The notes under the pieces: generated by a model
What the model was told of the DNA's origin: nothing
Databases searched by the model: none
Seen by the model: the letters and a program-made list of their open reading frames with translations, nothing else
Assembly (NCBI GenBank): GCA_051024685.1
Contig: JAZHPA010000061.1
Location: forward strand, 1 to 15,118
From: UBA12545 sp051024685
Lineage (GTDB): Bacteria; Bacillota; DSM-521; Neomoorellales; Neomoorellaceae
Length of the DNA: 15,118 nucleotides
Reading direction: 5' to 3'
Position numbers and translations under genes: made by a program
Shown: in pieces, positions 7,616 to 14,694 of the stretch
Layout of the letters: every line of letters starts with the position of its first letter
Numbering within the stretch: the stretch's first letter is position 1

Positions 7616-8309
7616 ATTCCTCGCCCTCCAGACGATGAAGCTCCCGGTATTTCTCCACGGGGACTTTAAGCCACCCCGCCTCTAGGCGGGCCGGGAAAAA
7701 TAACGCCCGGTGATAGCCAAAAGTCCGGCGTGGGCCCTTGGGGCTGTGGCGGACAAATTCCATCTCAGGTCGCAAGGGGTCTTCCACGAAGGTAATGTCC
7801 AAGAGCATATTACCCAGCTCCATGTCTAAGGGCTGCGGCCGGTCGTTTTCACTTGCCGGCGCAAAATGGGCTGCAAACTCCCTGGTTCCCAGGTAGGGCC
7901 GGTGATAGCACTGCCCCCTTTCTACGCGGCGGTTGAACTGGTCGCGGTACTTGTAGATGGGGTCCGTGGCCCACGGCTGCAGAACCATCTCGGCCCGTAT
8001 CAGGTAAGCCACGTCTTTTAGAATTAAGCTTGAGCGCTGCATCCGCTGGTCTTCAACAAAAACAGGCCGGTTTCCCTGCCGCTCGGAGAGTTCGTTACGC
8101 AAGATCACGGTCTGGGTGCCCATCTTCAGTACGCCGATGGCCCGCACTCGGTAACGGAACTCGGGTTTCCAAAAAATTGCTTCCAGCACTCCCCGCGCAG
8201 CCGCAGGTGTCATAACCGGATAGCTGACTCTCTCCACTTTGAATTCCGGCCGGGTAAAACAGGCATATTCCCCCCACACCTTAACCGTAACCAATCCGCT
8301 CTGCTCCAT
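7608..8309 (-). CDS. cas5c: Cas5c, pre-crRNA processing endonuclease and Cascade subunit
   Basis: This 233-residue protein is a Cas5c (Csd5/Cas5d). The block RRVERGQCYHRPYLGTREF (128-146) is the family signature. In I-C systems Cas5c replaces Cas6: it cuts each repeat at the base of the hairpin and stays on the 5' handle. I chose the ATG at 8307-8309, which has GAGGAGGG about six bases upstream. A longer frame opening at a GTG (8375) has no ribosome binding site and would run through the repeat-like element. The catalytic triad I recall from the Bacillus halodurans enzyme is Tyr46, Lys116, His117; the matching positions here appear to be Phe46, Lys120 and Tyr121, so the active site may be altered. 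Confidence 0.95.
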   Translation of the reverse strand: MEQSGLVTVKVWGEYACFTRPEFKVERVSYPVMTPAAARGVLEAIFWKPEFRYRVRAIGVLKMGTQTVILRNELSERQGNRPVFVEDQRMQRSSLILKDVAYLIRAEMVLQPWATDPIYKYRDQFNRRVERGQCYHRPYLGTREFAAHFAPASENDRPQPLDMELGNMLLDITFVEDPLRPEMEFVRHSPKGPRRTFGYHRALFFPARLEAGWLKVPVEKYRELHRLEGEEYV

Positions 8310-8327
8310 CCTGATCCCTCCTCGCCG

Positions 8328-8366
8328 GTCTAAAACTTTACCCAAGTAACAGAGGCTGGGTGCAAC
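8328..8366 (-). repeat. Degenerate CRISPR repeat between cas3 and cas5c
   Basis: This 39-nt stretch aligns end to end with the 37-nt array repeat, in the same orientation, with about 28 of 37 positions identical and a 2-nt insertion. Its first 18 bases in crRNA direction (8366-8349) match 16 of 18. A stem ACCCA/TGGGT is kept, in which one G-C pair of the array repeat has become A-T on both sides, a compensatory change. The element ends 5 nt upstream of the cas5c ribosome binding site. It may be a Cas5c binding or cutting site in the operon mRNA, the repeat of a crRNA-like regulatory RNA, or a remnant of a former array. No second repeat was found nearby. Confidence 0.7.
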
Positions 8367-8409
8367 GGGCCGCACATGACTTGATAACCTTGATATGGCA
8401 GGGCTTTCC

Positions 8410-10581
8410 CTAGATAATCAGGTCGCTGGGGTCGTATACGGGTCCTACCAGCCCTAAGCGTTCATCATATCGTCCGGTCCAGCGGCACAAGTTTTCTCCC
8501 AGGGGCTCAAGAAGTCCCTCTCCCTTAAACTTGGCCGCCTCGTATTGGAAGATACTGACCAAGTAAGGCTGCAATCGTCGCCACGCGGCACGGCCGGGCC
8601 GTCTTAGCCACTCCATGAGCCATTTTTCTGCCTCGCCATAGGGTACTACCACCGATACCGTTTCTCCCTCGATCAGCCGGTAACGACGGGCCACCTCCGG
8701 GTAGTCCAAGGCGCGGCGGTATTCCTGAATTCCCTTCTTGTCCAGGTCTACGTCCTGAAACAGCCTCCGGAAATATTGCCGGTAAAGGTCCGGGTCGTGA
8801 AGGCTTTCGGCCGGGTGTTCCCTTAAAAGGAGGCGGGCTTTTTCCAGACCGGCTTTATAGGCTCCCCGAGGAGCTCTGCCCCCGGCGGGCTCAAACACTA
8901 TGGTGAGTCCCGCCGCGAGCCGCCCCTCGCGGTTGCACCTGCCGGCCGCCTGGACCACTCGATCCAGGGGGCCTACCGCCCGGTAGACCACCGGGAAATC
9001 CAAGTCCACTCCGGCCTCCACCACTTGAGTACTGATCAAGCGAACCGGCTTTCCCTCCTGCAGTCGCTGCGACACCTCGGCCAGTATCTTTCTCCTGTGG
9101 GCTCCGCAGAGGAGGGTGGAGAGGTGGAACACGTCGGGCAGGTCGTCCAGGGTTTTAAGGAGATCGAGCGCGTCCAGGCGGGAATTAAGAACCACCAGTA
9201 CTTGCCGCAGATCCTGGATCTCCCTGGCCAGGTCTTCCCAGGGGAGGGGTTCCTTCCGCAGCTCGTAGTTTACCCTCTTTAACTGCTGAAAGTGGTCATG
9301 GTATTGGGGCACGATCTCACGCACTTCCATACCGAAAAACTCCCGCAGGTAGGGGGTTTCGTCGAAAGCCGGCTGGGTAGCGGTAGACAGCACCAGGGTT
9401 ACTCCGTAATCCTCGACCAGGGCCTTTAATACGTCTAAGGTAGGTCGGAGGATTTCCGGGGGGAGAGCCTGCACTTCGTCCAAGAGGATGACGCTTTGGG
9501 CCAAGTTGTGCAGCTTGCGCGCCCGCGTCGGGCTGTCGGTAAAAAGGCTTTCGAAAAGTTGCACCGTGGTGGTGACAATTAACGGCGCGTCCCAGTTTTC
9601 AGCTGCCAGGCGCAGGCGCATGGCCGTGGGGTCTTGTTCCTCATTTTCGGGCGGGGCTACTTGGCTGTGGTGTTCTAAGACGGCTTCATCCCCCAATATT
9701 TTCCGGTACACGTCGGCCGTTTGCTCAATGATGCTCGTATAAGGGATGGCCACAATGACCCGGCGCTTCCCGTGAACCACTGCGTGTTTTAAAGCGAAGG
9801 CCAGGCCGCTCCTGGTCTTTCCCCCGCCGGTGGGTACCGTGAGGCGCCAGACGCCGGGTGCTCCCTCGGCAGCACGCAGGCAGGCCTCATATACTTCTAT
9901 GCGTACACGGTCGGTCAGGGTCTTAGCTTCCCGGGCGGCAAGAAAAGCTTCCTGCTCTTTGACGAACCTGGACCAGAGCTGGTTAAGGTCCGGCCATCCT
10001 TTTCTTTTTGCAGCCGGATTCGGCGCAAAATGCTCTTCCGTGTCGAGGTAGTCGGCGTCCACCAGGGCGGAAAAGAGGAGGCGTATGAATAATTCGCGAC
10101 GGGTGCCTTCGGTAGATGGCGGGGGTAAGGGCGGGGGTTTGGAAAGGGAAGCAAGAGCTTTCTTCATGGTGGCCATAGCGCTGCCGTTTTTCTGCAGAAA
10201 CTCCTCGGCATCCTGGCCCAGGCGGCCGGCTGCAGGAAGTCCGGCATGGTGGCCGTATACAGGTATGGCTACATCCTTCCATAATTCTGGATTTTGGGCG
10301 ACTTTAAAGAGGAGCTGGTACAACATGGCTGCCCCCCATATGGCATGGGGTACTTGCGGGTGAGTTTTCCCTTTATGCCGGGCCTGCAAGTATTCTTGGA
10401 AAGCGGGATTAAACTTTCCCAGGTCGTGGAAGAGGCCAGCCCACGCAGCATGAGCTTCACCTCCGAAAGGCCTGGCGAAGGCTGCCGCCAGTTCGGCGAC
10501 TTTCGTGAGGTGGGAAGCCAGATGGTGCCATTGGCCCTGCTGGTTGGGTGTGTGGGCGTAACACTGGGGATTAACGGGCAT
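8410..10581 (-). CDS. cas3: Cas3, HD nuclease-helicase
   Basis: This 723-residue protein carries both Cas3 activities. The N-terminal HD nuclease has His19/His20, His52-Asp53 (FHDLGKF), His111/His112 and Asp175. The superfamily 2 helicase follows, with Walker A VPTGGGKT (249-256, Lys255), DEVQ (368-371), STAT (399-402), STQVVEAGVDLDF (517-529) and QAAGRCNREGR (544-554). Cas3 is recruited by Cascade to an R-loop and unwinds and degrades the DNA. It starts at ATG 10579-10581 with AGGAGGAG six bases upstream and is the first gene of the operon, 100 bp before cas5c. All catalytic motifs are intact. Confidence 0.97.
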   Translation of the reverse strand: MPVNPQCYAHTPNQQGQWHHLASHLTKVAELAAAFARPFGGEAHAAWAGLFHDLGKFNPAFQEYLQARHKGKTHPQVPHAIWGAAMLYQLLFKVAQNPELWKDVAIPVYGHHAGLPAAGRLGQDAEEFLQKNGSAMATMKKALASLSKPPPLPPPSTEGTRRELFIRLLFSALVDADYLDTEEHFAPNPAAKRKGWPDLNQLWSRFVKEQEAFLAAREAKTLTDRVRIEVYEACLRAAEGAPGVWRLTVPTGGGKTRSGLAFALKHAVVHGKRRVIVAIPYTSIIEQTADVYRKILGDEAVLEHHSQVAPPENEEQDPTAMRLRLAAENWDAPLIVTTTVQLFESLFTDSPTRARKLHNLAQSVILLDEVQALPPEILRPTLDVLKALVEDYGVTLVLSTATQPAFDETPYLREFFGMEVREIVPQYHDHFQQLKRVNYELRKEPLPWEDLAREIQDLRQVLVVLNSRLDALDLLKTLDDLPDVFHLSTLLCGAHRRKILAEVSQRLQEGKPVRLISTQVVEAGVDLDFPVVYRAVGPLDRVVQAAGRCNREGRLAAGLTIVFEPAGGRAPRGAYKAGLEKARLLLREHPAESLHDPDLYRQYFRRLFQDVDLDKKGIQEYRRALDYPEVARRYRLIEGETVSVVVPYGEAEKWLMEWLRRPGRAAWRRLQPYLVSIFQYEAAKFKGEGLLEPLGENLCRWTGRYDERLGLVGPVYDPSDLII

Positions 10582-10729
10582 GCCTATCTCCTCCTATGAC
10601 CATAGATTCTACATATTTCCGTTTTTTCCTACTCGCGGCATCACATTCTCCTCACACCAACTGGGGGACCAAAGGAAGCAGTCAAGCATATGGATAAAGT
10701 AATAAGGCCTTTTTAAGGAGTGTTCTGGC
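10582..10729. promoter_or_regulatory. Divergent control region, cas3 / serine peptidase
   Basis: This 148-bp gap between two divergent starts must hold the promoters for the cas operon (minus) and the peptidase gene (plus). The best minus-strand -10 candidate is TAGAAT (10611-10606), but no -35 box stands at the right distance. A TTGACT on the minus strand (10685-10680) has no -10 partner. An AAGGCCTT palindrome lies about 20 bp before the peptidase start. I cannot place either promoter with confidence. Confidence 0.45.
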
Positions 10730-11734
10730 GTGGAACAGGTAAAGAAGGTTTTAGGCCGCTATGGGAGTGAACTATTGGAGCTTCCCCGGGTGGTGGGGGT
10801 AGGAATGGGATACAAAGCAGTGCGGGGAGAGGTGACCAAGAAGCCGGCCCTGGTGGTGCTGGTCAGCGAAAAATTGCCCGTTACCCAGCTTAAGAAGGAT
10901 GAGAGGATTCCCCGGACATTGGGAAAGGCGGAAACGGATGTTCTGGAAGTAGGGGAACTCAGGCTGTTGACCAGCCGTACGGAGTATAAGCGGCCCGCCC
11001 AGCCCGGAATGAGCATCGGTCATTTCAAGATTACCGCCGGGACTTTTGGGGCGGTGGTAAAGGACCGTCAGACCAAGGAGCCCCTTATTCTTTCCAACAA
11101 CCATGTACTGGCCAATATCAGCAACGGTCACGACGGTCGGGCTTCTCCGGGCGATCCCATCCTCCAGCCGGGGCCTTACGACGGCGGGAACAAAGAGCAG
11201 GTAATTGGGTACTTGGAGCGTTTTGTCCCCCTGTATCCGGAGGTCGAAGAGGTGACCTGTAGCAAGGCCTTACAGGCTGAGCGCCTGGTAAATAGTCTGC
11301 TCCGCTTGGTTCGACCCGATTACCGGTTCCAGTTGCAGAAGCTGGCCCAAACCTCTAATGTAGTTGATGCCGCTGTGGCCAGGCCCGTGGGTCCCCAGGC
11401 GGTGGCTGAGGATATTCTGGACTTGGGTAAGGTCAGGGGCGTGCGAGAACCCCAGATAGGAATGGAAGTGGTGAAGAGCGGGCGTTCCAGCGGAATTACC
11501 CGTTCAAGGATCAAAGTTCTCCAGGCTACGGTGAAGGTTATCTTGGAGGAAGGGCTTAAAGGGGTGTTTGTAGATCAGTTCATCACCGGCCCCATGGCTC
11601 AACCGGGGGACAGCGGTTCCCTGATCCTGGATCAAGAGAATTATGCAGTCGGCCTGCTCTTTGCCGGTTCGGACAAGAGCACGGTGGGCAACCGGATTAC
11701 CAATGTACTGGACCGACTGCAGGTGGAATTTTGA
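10730..11734 (+). CDS. Trypsin-like serine peptidase, NAL1-type, cytoplasmic
   Basis: This 334-residue protein has a trypsin-like triad: His125 (LSNNHVLAN), Asp213 (NVVDAAVARP) and Ser295 (QPGDSGSLI, the classic GDSG). The N-terminal 80 residues form a small domain with GVGMGYK and PALVVLVSEKLP. This arrangement resembles the NAL1-like putative peptidases found widely in bacteria and plants, whose bacterial substrate is unknown to me. No signal peptide or membrane segment is visible, so it probably acts in the cytoplasm. It starts at GTG 10730 with AAGGAG nine bases upstream. It is divergent from cas3, but nothing in the sequence ties it to CRISPR function. Its TGA directly abuts the ypeB stop. 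Confidence 0.8.
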   Translation: MEQVKKVLGRYGSELLELPRVVGVGMGYKAVRGEVTKKPALVVLVSEKLPVTQLKKDERIPRTLGKAETDVLEVGELRLLTSRTEYKRPAQPGMSIGHFKITAGTFGAVVKDRQTKEPLILSNNHVLANISNGHDGRASPGDPILQPGPYDGGNKEQVIGYLERFVPLYPEVEEVTCSKALQAERLVNSLLRLVRPDYRFQLQKLAQTSNVVDAAVARPVGPQAVAEDILDLGKVRGVREPQIGMEVVKSGRSSGITRSRIKVLQATVKVILEEGLKGVFVDQFITGPMAQPGDSGSLILDQENYAVGLLFAGSDKSTVGNRITNVLDRLQVEF

Positions 11735-13117
11735 TTACATGGTTAGCTGGCCGCCGGGCAGGTCAACGATCTTCATGACCTTTTCTTCTTCGCCGGTCAA
11801 GGCATTAAAATACAGGAGGTAGCGTTCGTTGTCCAGGGAAGTCGTTACTTCATAAGTCAGGAGTTCCCGTCCACCTGCCGTGGGTATGAGGGCGAGCCTT
11901 ATACCCTGTACCTTGAGATGGGGCTGTATTTTCGCCTTAATGTCCTCTACGCTGACCGCAGGTTCCGGCAGGTTGCGCTGGTGATGGGCCATATAATAGG
12001 GGGTGGCGTCGAAGCCTATGATTTCCCCGTTGTCCAGGGCGACCTTCACCTTAATTTGGTCCGGGTAGAGGATGACCCCCTTTTCTTGGACGGCAAAGGT
12101 TATAAGCTGGCTGTTGCCCTGCCGCAGGGTGTAGGTGGGTACCACATAGGGAAAACCGTGGGCTTTCAGGAAGCTCACGGCGCGTTCGGCGGCCGCCTGG
12201 GCGTCAAGAGTGGCGTCCTTGACAGGCCGGGGATTGAGGAAGGAGATGATATGTCCTCCCTGCTGGCTCACGTCTACCCGCCCCACGACGCCCGGTCTCC
12301 TATCGTCGGCCAAAGAGATGCCGAAGGAGGGTATGCGCCCGTTAACCGGGCTGACACCCGCCACTCTGTAGGAGGTCCCGCTGGCGACATTGGCAAAGGC
12401 CAGGGCATTTTTTTCCGCCTGGGGCTGGTCGACGGCAGTCCCTGTCAAACCCAGGGGCTTGGCCTTTTCCAGGTGGTCGGAAAAAGGACCGTCGTAGTTC
12501 AGGCTGGGCAGAGTTTGCATATGGCGGTCCGTGTTGATGAATCCTTCTAGGCCTTCAGGAGTTGCTTGAGCAGGCACAGCTTCACGCAGGGCCATAGTCC
12601 GGGGAAGGGGGGGCATATGAACGGAGTAAAAGCTGCTCCACCGTAAAGCCTTACTTGCCACCCGGCTTTCGGTATTGTGCAGGTCGGCGGCCAGGCGGCC
12701 CATTTCTTGTCGCAGGCGGTTCAAGGTTTGAATCTCTTCGGTTGAGAGGGGCTGGCCGCGAGCTACCTTCTGGGCCAGGTAGTTACAATAATCTGCAGCT
12801 TGAGAGAGGAACTTGCGGGTAGCGGTCAAATTTATTCCCGGAGTGGGTAACTGGGTCAAAGCAGCCTGGGCAAAAGAAGCCTGGTTCCAGGCCTGGGTGA
12901 GGAGAGCTGCCTGCTGGGCGGGTGTACTGCAGACCAGGGATTTGCCCATGCTTACTTCGGCTTGTTCTACCTGGCTCAAGAGGTTATAAAAATCTCGCTG
13001 GCCGCCGGCTTCTACCGCATTGGCCAGGGCCAGGCGGTTGGCCCTCTCCCAGAGCCCCCAGCCTAGAGCCGCCAGGAGCAGGAGGGACAAGGCAAAGGTA
13101 CTCCATCTGCGCTTCAC
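11735..13117 (-). CDS. ypeB: YpeB, germination protein
   Basis: This 460-residue protein matches YpeB. It has an N-terminal membrane anchor (about residues 7-23, preceded by KRR), an Ala/Gln-rich helical region, and a C-terminal half with PepSY-type repeats (for example EKNALAFANVASGTSY and AAERAVSFLKAHGFPY). In Bacillus YpeB is made in the forespore and is needed to localise and stabilise the cortex hydrolase SleB; the two are encoded together. Here ypeB lies 84 bp downstream of the sleB-like gene on the same strand, the same order. The start is GTG (13115-13117) with AAAGGAGGT about ten bases upstream. No terminator hairpin follows the stop. Confidence 0.92.
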   Translation of the reverse strand: MKRRWSTFALSLLLLAALGWGLWERANRLALANAVEAGGQRDFYNLLSQVEQAEVSMGKSLVCSTPAQQAALLTQAWNQASFAQAALTQLPTPGINLTATRKFLSQAADYCNYLAQKVARGQPLSTEEIQTLNRLRQEMGRLAADLHNTESRVASKALRWSSFYSVHMPPLPRTMALREAVPAQATPEGLEGFINTDRHMQTLPSLNYDGPFSDHLEKAKPLGLTGTAVDQPQAEKNALAFANVASGTSYRVAGVSPVNGRIPSFGISLADDRRPGVVGRVDVSQQGGHIISFLNPRPVKDATLDAQAAAERAVSFLKAHGFPYVVPTYTLRQGNSQLITFAVQEKGVILYPDQIKVKVALDNGEIIGFDATPYYMAHHQRNLPEPAVSVEDIKAKIQPHLKVQGIRLALIPTAGGRELLTYEVTTSLDNERYLLYFNALTGEEEKVMKIVDLPGGQLTM

Positions 13118-13201
13118 GATAATTAGGACCTCCTTTAAGTCTAGTCATTTTTCCTGCGAGGTCATCAGGCAGGACGGAGCCGCGGGGACTGCCGACCAGA
13201 T

Positions 13202-13699
13202 TTAGAGAGCAAAGACATGACGGCCGATCTGGGTAACTATGGTGCGGGTCCAGATCCAGGGACTGACCGGCTTGGCCGGATTCCAGAAGAAGAGGGCGCC
13301 GTAAGTAGGATCCCAGCCGTTTAGGGCGTCGATGGCCGCACTGGTGGCGGTCGTCAGCTCGGTTGCCTGCCAGATCATGCCGTTTTGTACGCTCTCAAAG
13401 GCCCAGGGCTCATAAATAACCCCGCTGATGGTGCTGGGGAACAGGGGAGAGCGCACCCGGTTGAGGACTACGGCCCCTACCGCCACCTGCCCTTCGTATG
13501 GTTCGCCGGTGGCCTCGGCGGCAATGAGCCGGGCCAGGAGGTTTATTTCGTCGCTGGTTCCTACCGGTACACCGGCCTGGGTGGGCAGCGACCGCTCGAA
13601 GGGGAGATACTGCCGGGCCCAGAGGGCTCCTCCAAGGAGCAAGAGGGCCACTAAAACAGGCCAAATGTAGCTCAAAGGTTTTCGTATTTCACCGAACAT
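13202..13699 (-). CDS. sleB: SleB-like spore cortex-lytic hydrolase, short form
   Basis: This 165-residue protein has an N-terminal membrane anchor (about 12-28) and a SleB/CwlJ-type hydrolase domain (about 50-165). Its catalytic Glu is probably Glu62 in RLIAAEATGEPYEGQVAVG, with the usual VVLNRV and GALFFWNP motifs. SleB cleaves cortex peptidoglycan during germination. The peptidoglycan-binding domain found at the N-terminus of Bacillus SleB is missing, so this is a short form. I chose ATG 13697-13699, with GGAGGG nine bases upstream, over an upstream start at 13735 that lacks a ribosome binding site. Pairing with ypeB supports SleB rather than CwlJ. Confidence 0.85.
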   Translation of the reverse strand: MFGEIRKPLSYIWPVLVALLLLGGALWARQYLPFERSLPTQAGVPVGTSDEINLLARLIAAEATGEPYEGQVAVGAVVLNRVRSPLFPSTISGVIYEPWAFESVQNGMIWQATELTTATSAAIDALNGWDPTYGALFFWNPAKPVSPWIWTRTIVTQIGRHVFAL

Positions 13700-13739
13700 T
13701 CTCTTGGTCCCTCCACCTTGGCAAGAAGTCTTCACCCTA

Positions 13740-13769
13740 TATTTTGGCTAGGAACAGTGGAAACTATCC
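13740..13769 (-). promoter_or_regulatory. Possible sigma-G type promoter for sleB-ypeB
   Basis: On the minus strand GGATA (13769-13765) and CAAAATA (13746-13740) are separated by 18 bp. This fits the forespore sigma-G pattern GNATR, 18 bp, CATNNTA with one mismatch. It lies about 40 bp before the sleB start, and sleB-ypeB is forespore-controlled in Bacillus. The motif is short and not proven. Confidence 0.4.
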
Positions 13770-13780
13770 CCCTGAGACGC

Positions 13781-13812
13781 AAAAAAACCGGGCGCTCAGC
13801 GGTGGCGCCCGG
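13781..13812 (-). terminator. Rho-independent terminator
   Basis: The minus strand carries an 8-bp stem CCGGGCGC/GCGCCCGG with a 9-nt loop, followed by seven T residues. The stop codon of the gene at 14221-13796 lies in the loop. The structure should end that transcript and insulate sleB-ypeB from it. Confidence 0.92.
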
Positions 13813-14221
13813 ACGTCGGCAGACTGGACTTTTCTTCGGGAGGTTTAGTCTCCGTAGTTTCCTTTTCCTTCGGCTTGCCCTCCTTCATGCTTATCAGCAG
13901 GTTAAGGAGAGTGTTGACCAGGGCCGCGTTCTTACCCGGGCCGCCGGCTCCGGCCATGGCCGCCAGGGATGCGGCCAGCTCGGCCGGGTTGGGGCCGCCG
14001 TGAGGGCTGTCTGGGGCCTGTAGCACGGCGTTCAAGGCCTCCTGCAGGGCGGCGCGCCCTTTGCTCTGGGCGGCTGAGGCGCTTCCTTGCACGAGGTTAA
14101 GAATACCCATAAGGTCTATCAAACCTAAAATAGCCACCAGCTCATTGGTGCTCATGTTCTGCAGGTGGTGGGGCTTCAGCCAGGATAGTACCTGAATTAA
14201 AGTTAAATCGGTGCCTTCCAC
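13796..14221 (-). CDS. Hypothetical protein, helical with charged tail
   Basis: I do not recognise this 141-residue protein. The N-terminal half is mostly hydrophobic and helical (LTLIQVLSWLKP, then NELVAILGLIDLMGIL). The middle is Ala/Gly-rich with a second helical patch (ALVNTLLNLLISM), and the last 30 residues are charged (Lys/Glu/Thr/Pro). There is no signal peptide, Cys motif or clear membrane span. The start GTG (14219-14221) has GGAGGT six bases upstream, and a terminator encloses the stop, so it is a real monocistronic gene. It shares a weak LKP ... EL ... IL motif order with the divergent small gene next to it. Sporulation neighbours hint at a spore-related role, but that is guesswork. 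Confidence 0.75.
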   Translation of the reverse strand: MEGTDLTLIQVLSWLKPHHLQNMSTNELVAILGLIDLMGILNLVQGSASAAQSKGRAALQEALNAVLQAPDSPHGGPNPAELAASLAAMAGAGGPGKNAALVNTLLNLLISMKEGKPKEKETTETKPPEEKSSLPTSGRHR

Positions 14222-14355
14222 AACTCTACCTCCTCACTTGCCTTTTAACCCTACATCAAAGTATATGCTGGGATCGTGGAACTGACGCCAGGCACCAATC
14301 CATCCCAGCACACATATTGTGAACCAAACAGAGTTTGGGGCAAGGAGGTAGAAGC
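14222..14355. promoter_or_regulatory. Divergent intergenic region with inverted repeat
   Basis: This gap separates two divergent small genes. It holds a 9-bp inverted repeat, TGCTGGGAT (14266-14274) and ATCCCAGCA (14302-14310), around a 27-nt loop. It may be a pair of operator half-sites or an RNA stem in a 5' leader. A CATATACT on the minus strand partly inside the left arm resembles a sporulation-type -10, but no matching -35 was found. Confidence 0.4.
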
Positions 14356-14670
14356 ATGGCCGAAGAACTGGTAAATTCCAATTTTCTAGCCCTGATCCGC
14401 AGTTTAAAGCCCTACTTGGGGCCCCGCGGGTTACAATGTACGGAGCTGGCCGAAACCATATTAGAACTTTTGGATACCGAACAAGCCCAGAAGGCCCAGA
14501 GCGCCTTTTTGGCTTTAAGGGAGGAAAAACCGCAGTTTTCGGCCCTTAAACTGCTCCAAGGAACAGGTAATGACCCCGGACGCGGGCCTTGTCAAGGGAA
14601 GGACCCCTTCATCTTATTCCTGATTCTAATCCTTTTGCTATTGTCCACAGGCACTATTTACAAGAAATAA
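14356..14670 (+). CDS. Hypothetical small protein with C-terminal membrane segment
   Basis: I do not recognise this 104-residue protein. The first 65 residues are helical and amphipathic (LALIRSLKPYLGPRG, TELAETILELLDTEQ), followed by a Gly/Pro-rich linker. A C-terminal hydrophobic stretch (about 84-99, FILFLILILLLLSTG) ending in YKK suggests a tail-anchored membrane protein with its N-terminus in the cytoplasm. I chose ATG 14356, with AGGAGGT six bases upstream, over an upstream TTG at 14335. The TAA stop lies in the stem of a strong bidirectional terminator shared with the convergent zinc-ribbon gene. Confidence 0.75.
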   Translation: MAEELVNSNFLALIRSLKPYLGPRGLQCTELAETILELLDTEQAQKAQSAFLALREEKPQFSALKLLQGTGNDPGRGPCQGKDPFILFLILILLLLSTGTIYKK

Positions 14671-14694
14671 GGGCCGTAAAACGGCCCTTATTTC
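14664..14694. terminator. Bidirectional rho-independent terminator
   Basis: A perfect 14-bp inverted repeat with the 3-nt loop AAA (78-80) has a GC core GGGCCGT/ACGGCCC and A/T-rich outer arms, so it can end transcription from both sides. It sits exactly between the convergent genes ending at 14670 (plus) and 14695 (minus) and contains the stop codon of the former. Confidence 0.9.

Noticed and set aside
8310..8375. Upstream GTG start for cas5c at 8375
   Set aside because: It has no ribosome binding site and would place a repeat-like hairpin in the coding sequence; the ATG at 8309 has a strong site and matches where Cas5c proteins begin.
3022..10599. Plus-strand frames of 60-133 codons opposite the cas genes
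   Set aside because: They overlap well-supported cas genes on the other strand, lack recognisable motifs, and have no consistent ribosome binding sites.
10627..10638. Possible target of a guide from the cas3-cas5c element in the cas3 promoter region
   Set aside because: About 10 of 12 bases match the sequence after the degenerate repeat, but no TTC PAM adjoins and the stretch is simple and purine-rich.
10680..10685. TTGACT as a -35 box for cas3
   Set aside because: No -10 box lies 16-18 bp downstream on the minus strand.
11918..12550. A 210-codon plus-strand frame opposite ypeB
   Set aside because: It is a long shadow frame in GC-rich DNA; ypeB on the minus strand is recognised by domains and its partner sleB.
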